Assembly: GCF_015706575.1 (NCBI RefSeq)
Contig: NW_024037058.1
Location: 14,467,547 to 14,531,546 of the forward strand
Length of the DNA stretch: 64,000 nucleotides
From: Patiria miniata
Lineage: Eukaryota > Echinodermata > Asteroidea > Valvatida > Asterinidae
Reading direction: 5' to 3'
Shown here: positions 55,726 to 64,000 of the stretch, piece after piece
How positions within the stretch are numbered: position 1 is the first letter of the stretch
Layout: each line of letters opens with the position of its first letter
The notes under the pieces: generated by a model
What the model saw: the letters and a program-made list of their open reading frames with translations, nothing else
Told to the model about the DNA's origin: nothing
The model's database searches: none
Program-made: the position numbers and the translations under genes

Positions 55726-55913
55726 TCAATGTGCATCTAGGGTTACGGGCTCTTTGGACACAATTTTATATTGATCAGCAAAAGAGTCAAGAAAATCAGA
55801 GAATTCATCCGCAGTAATGGAAAATTCGCCATCTTGGGGAAGGGGGAGGGTGCCTCCTTCATTTTTCCAAAAAGCCCGGACAAGAAACGGAGAAGACTCG
55901 AAGAGGCACATGC
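55726..55913 (-). CDS. Unrecognised candidate exon
   Basis: An open frame behind a good acceptor (CCTCCTGTCTTTCAG before 55913) reads SSPFLVRAFWKNEGG, then DGEFSITADEFSDFLDSFAD. The balanced, acidic composition is more protein-like than the other frames nearby. I recognise no family, and the partner exons and start are unknown. It lies antisense within the ALDH1L intron. It may be spurious. Confidence 0.3.
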
Positions 55914-56449
55914 CTGAAAGACAGGAGGCGTTTTGAAGCAATACACATTCCATGGACACTACTCACCCTCTGACACTTGGTGGCGCTGTTTGTTTGTGTG
56001 TGTGTGTCACAGACGTACGTGTATTAACGCATAGACCGCCAGTCGTGCATGAAAAACTGTAATTTGGAAAAATATGGGCAAAACGTTTGTTGGTAACGCA
56101 TTTACCGTGTGCCGCGCATTCGACACAGCTACGGTAGTGTGCGTAGGTACCGGTAACTTAAAACCTGTATTGTACGTGTTCAGGTTTTTTTGTAAAAAGC
56201 TTTATTGCTCAAAATCTGCATGAAAATGTTGGGTACTGCATAGTTGAATCTACGTGAACCAGATTTAGTACACAACTAACACAAGGGATTTTTTTTACAA
56301 TCAAAAAATAACTTCATAGAATTTATGACTGGAATTCTGTGAAAATTCCCTAGACCGAGAGGTGAATTTGCCCATAGTTTTATTTTTAATTGGGCGCCGC
56401 GTATGTCATGAAATCTTCATGAATGTACGATCAGGCAGTTCATGCGTTT

Positions 56450-56492
56450 GCGTGTGTGTGTGTGTAATTTGTTTGTTTGTTTGTTTGTTTAT
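56450..56492. repeat. (GT)n and (GTTT)n microsatellites
   Basis: A GTGTGTGT run is followed by TTTGTTTGTTTGTTTG. A second GT run is at about 55990-56006. Confidence 0.85.
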
Positions 56493-58704
56493 TTGAAATA
56501 TTCATGTTTTATTTTTTTATAGATACTTTTTCCTTCTTTGTTTTGGTTGTATTTTTTTATGGGAGGTGGAATGACTTGCGTACTGCTGGAAAAATAGCGA
56601 ATAAGAAAACAAATCTCTTTTATCTGGATGAAACTCGAAAGAGCACTGCGAATTACATGTATGCCACTTTAAATATCACATGATGGACACAAAGAATTGC
56701 TGCATATGACTCATACACTTCCTTCTGGGTAAATCTAAATTTGTTTGCGCAGCTAGTCACAGAAAAGGAACTGTTTTACATTCTGTGCACAAGATTTCCT
56801 TTTACCCTTCACGTACCTGAATCCATCAAAATCCACACCCCTGTTTTGAAGGATTTCGGCGGATTCAGGATACCTCCGTATTGAACAAGTTGGGAGACTT
56901 TGATCATTTGGTGTGTATGAGGTATATGTACTACATTGGTGGATTTTGATGGACTCACTGGTGGATTCTGATGGAACAGACACCAACATTTTGTTGCACG
57001 ACAAAATTGGTAGATTTTGGTGGGTTTAGGACACTTTCTAGAAATACGTGTATTGCTCAAGGGGTTAGGGTTAAAGGTTGAATTTTGTCTTAGTTTCTTA
57101 ATGTTACTAGATTAGTTACCCAACTTTTAGATAAACTGTCCTCATCCTAGCTTCAACAGTGGTTGATTTTTTTCTGATGACCATTTCTTTGTAATAAATT
57201 AAGGGAAGAATTAAAGTGAAACACAAATACTTATTGTTGAATATCCCAAAAAGGGTAGCTTTTACTTGTTTGCCCAATTCATTCAGTCAGTATGTCGGCA
57301 ATTTTTTATGTGAATTAACTATTTTCGTGCTTGATTCGTAATGCATAGTTCATATACACGTACATACGATTATGTTCATGAGATGCTCTTGCGACATAAA
57401 AAAGTGTGTTTGTCTTTTTCCTCAACTGTCAGAAAGTTCCAGAAAAAAAGTACTATGGCTTTTTGTGTGATCCAATAAATGGTCCATGGTTGATCACAGC
57501 TCTACAGTTTGTTTTGCAATACCCACTGCTGTGTTCAACACTAAACCAGACACACAATAGGTTTTATATCCATGGACAAAAATGTTTTAAAGGTCTTGTG
57601 CAGTGCACCGCACCGCCCCTGCAGTCAGGAGATAATTAGAATACATCTAACGGCCACTCTGATTGGCCAGTGTGGAGAGGGCCTGTAGGGGGTGTGTCTG
57701 TTTCTCTGGACTGGCCTCCTGTGATTGGCTGGTTGTGCAGCCAGTCCCTGGGACGCAAGCACATGAATTATGCATGAGTGTCAGCGTTGTTTGGCTTGGG
57801 GTTTTTCTGTCATGCAGCACAAGCATGTCCATTGTGACACATTACACTCAGCACATGTGCAGCTTGGGCTTTTAGAAACCTGTACGTAAGCACCTGCTTC
57901 AAGTCTTGCACATAACCTCTGCCCTGTACTTCTCTTGATTCTGCAAAGACCTTCACCTTACATTGTGAACTTGGAACTTCATTGTCTATAACCAGTGACC
58001 TTTAAAGTAAGTAATGCTCATTGTTCACAGTGTTTCCTGTTTACAATTGCATTTTCTAGACTTGCTTTGTTTTACCATGGAGCTATAAAAAGGAATGTGT
58101 GCTGTATGATTATATCATTCGATAAGGATTTTGCTCTGAGGATTTTGCTGGTAATATGTGCTGTACATGTATATATATATTGAATTACATTGTATTGTTC
58201 TGAATAATAAGGAGAAAGACCCGTAATTAACCATTTTACGTACATGACTCTTTAATCCCAAGGACATTGAGATGTACACCTGTAATGGATCTAAATTAAG
58301 AATAAGATTGTGGATAAAATCTTGAGTGATTTTTATTTAGAGTTTGAACTACATGTATATTTAGATTCGGAGTCTAAAAAAAGTAGACAGTCAAAGTCTA
58401 CTGAGGTACTGATTTGATTGTACCGTATACTGATTGAACATGGTGTTACTAAAATTAACTGTCCTTGAGAACCATTGATAATTGTTTGGTATCAATCAGT
58501 CTGATTCAGTCGATGCGTAGTTGTGAGAGGTGCAGGTACCGGTATCAATAGAAGTTTGATTTGCTGACAGTATAGTAATAAGGTATGTGTACAGTACGTG
58601 TATGGGCTTTGATTTTAGAAAGTAGTTGACTTATTTTATGAGGGCAGCTTGAAGTAGTTTTGGGAACCATGTATTGCTCAATGTATGGTCCAGCAAAGGG
58701 GTGC

Positions 58705-59118
58705 AGGTCAACTCGGTCACAAGTCAACTCAGTCCGAGTCAACTCGGTCCTAAGTGGAGTCAACTTGGTCCCAGGTGAACTCGGTCCCAAGTGAAGTCAA
58801 CTCGGTCCCAGGTGAGCTCGGTCCCTAGTCAACCCGGTCCCTATGGTAAAAAAAATTAATGTGCGCAAACAAAGGTCTGATAATTTGAGGCCTCTTGTAT
58901 TGTTGACGTACATGTGCATCCCCTGATGTGGTATGGCCCCTAACGTGACGCAATTTGATTTTTCACCACTTGTGTCTTCCTCGAGCAATTTTTTTCCCTC
59001 AGATTTCACAGTTTACCTGGGACCGGGGACCGAGTTGACCTGTAACCGAGTTGACTCAGACTGAGTCAACTCGGACCTACCTCCATGGACCAAGTTGGTT
59101 TGGGACCGAGTTTGACTT
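58705..59118. mobile_element. Foldback element with GTCAACTCGGTCC repeats
   Basis: The left side has at least seven variants of GTCAACTCGGTCC or GTGAACTCGGTCCCA within about 140 bases. The right side (59018-59118) has the inverse (GGACCGAGTTGAC, ACCGAGTTGACTCAG). The roughly 190-base centre is unrelated. There is no coding sequence. Confidence 0.7.
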
Positions 59119-59699
59119 GAAACCCAACAGAGGGTGTATTTGCTTTTTAGATTATATGTTCATCTGAGTAGCAAACAAAATGGCGTGCTGTTGGCTTATA
59201 AATGTTGGGTTCAGCAGAATTAACACTTTTGGTGGGAGTTTGGATTTCCCATGATATATAACAAATTTTTCTTTTTCTATAAATTTTCAACTTGCATTGT
59301 TCCATCAACAAAAACCCTCCTTGCCCCTTTTTTTTTTATGTCTGCGACTTTTGAAAAAAAAAAATCTTTGGAAAAATAGTAGGCCTAAATTGTTTTGGCA
59401 CAAACAGATTCGCTTTGCGAGCAACCGACTCCCGGCCCGTACATTATTGATACTAATTGTGAGGCAGGAACCAGCCTACCCCTCTGCAGTTGCAGCCAAT
59501 AATTTGAAATTATGAAGTAATAATTCAATAACTAAACATTTCTTTTTTGTTTGATGTTTCACTCAAAAGTGAATAACTTTTGTTCGACTTCAAAAATAGC
59601 AATTTAGAAAGGAAATCTATTTTTTTTTTCGGGATGAAACTCGAAAATAGCACGGAAATGTATCTTTAGCTCTGTCTTGTATTTGTAATTTAAAAAGGC

Positions 59700-59888
59700 T
59701 CGTTACATGTGTACAATTGAACCCTGATAAGAAAAGCGCTGTAACATCCTGCTTATAACAAGGAAAATGTTAGGTCCCAAGTCCTTGTTTTTCTTTGTTT
59801 TCCATTACTGGTAATACAAGGTACCTGTTTTAACAAGGTAATTTGTCAAGTTCCAAGGACCTTGTTATAAAGGTGTTCGACTGTACTT
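59700..59888. repeat. Foldback repeat with CTTGTTATAA words
   Basis: TTGAACCCTGATAAG...CTTATAACAAGG at the left and CCTTGTTATAAAGGTGTTCG at the right are partly inverse copies. It resembles the 43970/63360 family in its ACTGTA end but is distinct. Confidence 0.45.
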
Positions 59889-60839
59889 GTCTTTGTATAG
59901 GTATACATGTTCGTCCACATCTACATGAGGGCAATAGAGTTAGGGTTATCGCAACCTGAGAGAAATAATCCAGTTCTCATATTTATTTTACTGCCGCTGG
60001 GTAGTCTTCTTCAACAGTGGTGTTATGTAACCAATGTGATACATGTACAATGTACAGGTACATTACAGGTTGATCACTGTACATGTACATGGATGCTCAT
60101 GGATGTGTGCTACATGTGCCAAATGTACATACATCCAATCAGTGGGTGTGTCTAGGAATCAAAGTTCATTTGCTAGAATTAGTCTAGAATCAAAGTCCGC
60201 AGTCAGAAACGAATCCTGTTTGAGCTGGATTATTAAGCAATTTCTGTTTACCATCTTGATAGCAGATAACGTGCCAATTGTGTATTTGTTTATCTAGATT
60301 TGCTCCAGTAAGTGTCCTGCTGAGTTGGCGTTCAATTGCGTAATAACCACCACGTTGCTTTTTATACTCAATCTGCATGTATACCAGGAATCTTTTACAT
60401 GTACATGCATGCTGCTTTGTAGTAAATCTGCTGGGCCCTAAATCAAAAAAAAAATACTGGTAGCATTTCATAATTACTGGTACGGTCGCATTGTTTAATC
60501 TAGACCATTATCATGTTGCAGCTATCTTGTTTTTTTTACCCATTCAAATCAACGTAACCAAAGCGAGGCGGGAAGGAAAAATAGTCTGGTTCCTTTTTGC
60601 ACAAAAAAAATATCATTCAGTACTGTTATTGGATACAGGGATCATGACTGAAATGGTGGCAGCATGATATAGGTCTGTAGTAACAAGAGGACAACGAATG
60701 GTTGAAAGATTTTTGACATTCAAACTTGCTCCGTGATGTCAAAACAGCAGTCTTGTGTCATGCTCAATAATAATTGTCAATATGCGAGAACTATTCCAAA
60801 TGTTTACACAATAATTGACTTACATCCTAAATGAAAATT

Positions 60840-61640
60840 TCACTGAAATATTGAAAAAACCTTAACCCTAACTCCGTAGCGTCTTTTACAGGAACTGGAC
60901 CAATTCCATCAAAATCCATCAATCACTGTGCGTCCAATACAAAACTGTACATGACATAATGGAATCCACCACTGACACACTGGTTGGCATTCATGGACTT
61001 GCTACACATGGCTTTTATCACAATAGCAGTACAGGAAGCTATAGGCAAAATCAATCGGATACCCCTAGCACTGCTTCAGTTCAGGCCATTAGGCCCATTG
61101 TAAGTTCATCATATACACACTGTACATGTACTCCATCAATATTTAGTCATGCCAGGCCTTCTGGCATGTCTGGACCAAGTCCCCCAAAATCCACCAAAAC
61201 CGGGGTATGGATTTTGATGGATTTGGGGTGGTTAGGGTTATGCCTATACAGTATATGAGAATATTGGTGACTGCTCTATGTTCCGACACCCCTATGTTCC
61301 GACAACCTAGATTGTGTTACTCCCGGTTAGGGTTAGGGTTAGTGTTAGGAATAGGAATATGTGCAGTCGGAACATAGGGGTGTCGGAACATAGAGGTGTA
61401 ACCAGAATATTAACCCTAACTCCCCAGCCTAATTTACCAGGAACCATAATTCCAACACCCACATGGGAAATTGTACACACACACTGTTGGACTTGGTTTC
61501 TGGAGGTATGCCAACCTCAGTGTCAAAGACCTTCAGTTTAGGGGTACTGTACCTATCCCAACAGATTTAAACAAAACCTGCTGCGGAACTTTGATGGGTT
61601 GAGTTCGGTTAGGGTTAATGGTGGACCATTTGAGGACATT
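60840..61640. repeat. TGGATTTTGATGGA and TTAGGG-type dispersed motifs
   Basis: TCCATCAAAATCCATCA (about 60904), CCACCAAAACCGGGG (61192) and GGATTTTGATGGATTTGGGG (61208) recur here. Related words lie near 56820-57030 in both orientations. Short TTAGGGTTAGGGTTAG lies at 61327. No exon is supported. Confidence 0.45.
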
Positions 61641-62917
61641 GGAGGTACGTTAATTAAAATAATAACCAAAAAGAACGAATTTTTCTGGTGACTTTCTGAA
61701 TCTGTTTCCCTTCATCTATGATTGTTTTAATGTGCTTTTGGCATTAATCCAAGAGGAAACTTAAGGCCTCCCTGACATTTAGAATGGCGTGATGCAATGT
61801 ACACAATGTACATGTATGTGTACATGTTGCATTGCATCGAGTACAGGTACTACTGAACACTGAACATGTGGACTGTAACATGCAGGAGATATTATGTACC
61901 GGTAGGGGTCTGATTCTCAATGTACATGTACTACATGTATGCATGTGTAGTACATGTACACCACTGTACCGGTAGCGTAATCATGCATGATGTTCACGTA
62001 CCGTTTGATTTGAGAAAACATGAAATATCATCTTGTGTGTTTAGCTCATCTCACTTCCAGTACTTTTCCACTCACAGCTGTTTGGGTTTTAGTTTTTTGT
62101 TGTGGTATTACTTCTATTCACAATCACCAACCACACACTTTATTGTGTTGCAAATGACAATACAAACCGAGTCTCTCTTGGGAGTGGGACGGTTCATCAT
62201 TAGGATGTACATGTACATAATTTTCTTAAGGTACTCAATTTCAGCCAGTGATGTGAGAATGAACAGCTGGTTTGCTTTGTTGTATACTGCTGTAAGCAGT
62301 TGTGTGTATGGCAATGGAGAAAAATATTCATGCATTGAATTAGTGTTTTCACAGTTGATGTCTTCTAAAATACCCCAAGTTGCCTTATTTGTTCCCCTCC
62401 AATTGTGGGTATTTTTTCTATAAAAAAAAACAGTTGAGAAAATGATATCCCAAGTCCAGTGGCAGTTGTAGGATTTTTCAAATGTTGTTGAACTTGAAGC
62501 CAACTCCCAGAAAGTCTAAAGGGTTTAAGCAATGAACCAATATTAGCAATACTGTATTTCAAGAAAAGGAAATTAAGGATTTTTCTAGTGCAAGGTAAAT
62601 ACTTAGCATTGATCAGAGTGGGATGTTAGGCCCCCCCCCCCTCCCTAAAAATATGGACTCCATGCTCCAGTATCCCCTGAATAGTTAAAAAGGGAGAGTT
62701 GATGGGAAGCTGCTTGGAGGGACACAAGTGCTTTGGCGCAGTACGCATGATGCTCAGACAAAGACGCTCTAGATGGACTTGTGCACATTCAGAATAAATT
62801 TGTTGGGCATATTTCGGGCCATACAATGTACATGCGCGAACCAGTGGGTTGGTTATCCATTCAGACTGAGGACTTGGGACAATGGGGTGTGTGCGATTTC
62901 AGTGAGCCTCAGGACCT

Positions 62918-63182
62918 GGGCCCAATTTCATAGCGCTGCTTAACAGCAGACTTTGTGCTTACCGAGCCTCCATCTATTTCATAGGGACCGTTAAGCAGTA
63001 AGCACAGCAAAAGCACGCTTAACCCCAGAAGAAAACTTTGCTTAAATCAGTGACGTAACAATAGAATCTCCATGCGCGCGCAACCATTAGCATGAAATAG
63101 TGCTTAAGCAGGAGCATAATTTTCTGCTATAGTAAGCACAACTTTTCTGCTTACTGTTAAACAGTGCTATGAAATTGGGCCC
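62918..63182. mobile_element. MITE with GGGCCCAATTTCATAG ends
   Basis: The left end GGGCCCAATTTCATAGCGCT is mirrored by AGTGCTATGAAATTGGGCCC at the right. Internal CTTAACAG/CTGTTAA and TGCTTAAGCA-type words also pair. It is non-coding and lies 500 bases before the second ALDH1L exon. Confidence 0.8.
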
Positions 63183-63678
63183 TGGGCCCAGGTCCTCTCG
63201 AGAATTCATGTACAAACCTTATGGGAGCTGTCGAGAAAAAGTTATAGTACAAACAAAAGTGAACAAAAGAAGGAAAGGGGCAGGTCCTTGTGAGTATAGT
63301 AAAGACAAGTTGGGTGCACATACTCGGTCTGTCCCAGTGGTCACAATGAACCATCTACAGGCGACTCTCATTAGTACAAACTCTGTTAATACAAATTCTG
63401 GTTCTAACAAACATAAAGCCTTGTTCCTGACTGCGCATTTATGTGCACAATGAATGGGACTGATGTTCCTCTTAATACAAAATTCTGATATAACAAACAA
63501 TTTGGCTAGGTCCGAACGAGTTTGTATTATTAAGGAGACTCAACTGTACATGTATAGTTCATGCACTGAGCCCATGTGAACATGTGTACAGGTAACATTT
63601 GCAGTGTGATTGAAGTTTTAGAATTGCGATGACAATTTTTGAGCAATTTTTTTTCCGTTGTTGCCTTTTTGTTTGCAG

Positions 63679-63820
63679 AGTATTTGGGACAAGATGAAGA
63701 TTGCCGTCATCGGACAGAGCCAGTTTGGGGAGGAGGTCTACAAGCTGATCAGGAGTAACGGTCACGAGGTGGTTGGAGTCTTCACGATACCTGACGTCAA
63801 CGGAAAGCCAGACCAACTAG
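63679..63820 (+). CDS. ALDH1L exon 2: start of formyltransferase domain (10-formyl-THF dehydrogenase)
   Basis: Acceptor TTTGTTTGCAG before 63679; donor CAACTAG then GTATTG after 63820, phase 1. It reads [20 protein letters not shown], then [20 protein letters not shown], the N-terminus of 10-formyltetrahydrofolate dehydrogenase with its hydrolase/formyltransferase fold. The enzyme converts 10-formyl-THF plus NADP+ and water to THF plus CO2 and NADPH. The rest (linker, acyl-carrier-like domain, aldehyde dehydrogenase domain) lies beyond the right edge. The internal ATG at 63694 could start a cytosolic form, while splicing from 52377 would give a mitochondrial form. Confidence 0.92.
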
Positions 63821-64000
63821 GTATTGTTGTCGGCGTTTTATTGTTTATAAAATGCTACTTTTTGTTTGTGGGCTTAGACATTTTACACACGTGATTTGAG
63901 AGCTGCATACATAGCTTCAGTCAAGACTTTTGCCCAAATGTGCATGTTTAAAATCTATCACACAGTCGGCTATCTCACTGACAATTATTCTATAGAATAA

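Larger units (their letters stand above)
55470..63600. repeat. Domain rich in ACATGTACATGTA palindromic words
   Basis: Short runs of the self-complementary words ACATGT and GTACATGTAC recur at least a dozen times: near 55485, 55696, 58170, 58350, 60040-60130, 60390, 61120, 61805, 61920-61960, 62205 and 63545. They are scarce in the left half of the window. No function is assigned. Confidence 0.6.

Overview
This is a eukaryotic, intron-rich, repeat-laden window from an invertebrate animal. The gene content points to a deuterostome, most likely an echinoderm, with amphioxus or hemichordate as alternatives. The reasons are SRCR exons, two Methuselah/adhesion-type receptors that carry a somatomedin-B domain, an ALDH1L gene with a presequence exon, many foldback elements, and L2-like retrotransposon tails. 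The species call is inference; splice sites and domains are read from the sequence.

Layout. (1) 2.5-14.0 kb, minus strand: five exons with compatible phases spell one predicted receptor, at least three SRCR domains, a somatomedin-B domain, a cysteine-rich ectodomain and 7TM. Its TM5-TM6 intron holds a 750-bp 9-bp-unit minisatellite, and its other introns hold several MITE families. (2) 14.0-26.9 kb: no convincing gene. There are two adjacent long palindromic elements (one interrupted by a LINE fragment), a duplicated segment with a datable MITE insertion, a mariner-like foldback element and a 39-bp minisatellite with open frames. (3) 27.0-30.1 kb, plus strand: a second somatomedin-B 7TM receptor, paralogous to the first, with the same intron positions and phases but no SRCR exons seen. 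(4) 33.9-35.1 kb, plus: an intact intronless rhodopsin-family receptor. (5) 39.9-40.4 kb, plus: a promoter-like CRE and TATA followed by the first 47 residues of another rhodopsin-type receptor, which runs directly into a retropepsin-like fragment. (6) 41.4-48.1 kb, minus: a complete seven-exon THOC7 (208 codons). (7) 52.3-63.8 kb and beyond, plus: the first two exons of a 10-formyltetrahydrofolate dehydrogenase (ALDH1L family), with a mitochondrial-type presequence exon 11.3 kb upstream of the exon that starts the formyltransferase domain. The gene runs off the right edge.

Between genes the DNA is mostly transposon debris: non-LTR retrotransposon 3' ends, tRNA-derived SINEs, hAT/mariner/Mutator-like MITEs with visible target-site duplications, poly-G/poly-C elements, and an ACATGT-rich domain from 55 kb to the right edge. 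The genes are not functionally clustered. The two related receptors are the only likely local duplicates, and they lie on opposite strands.
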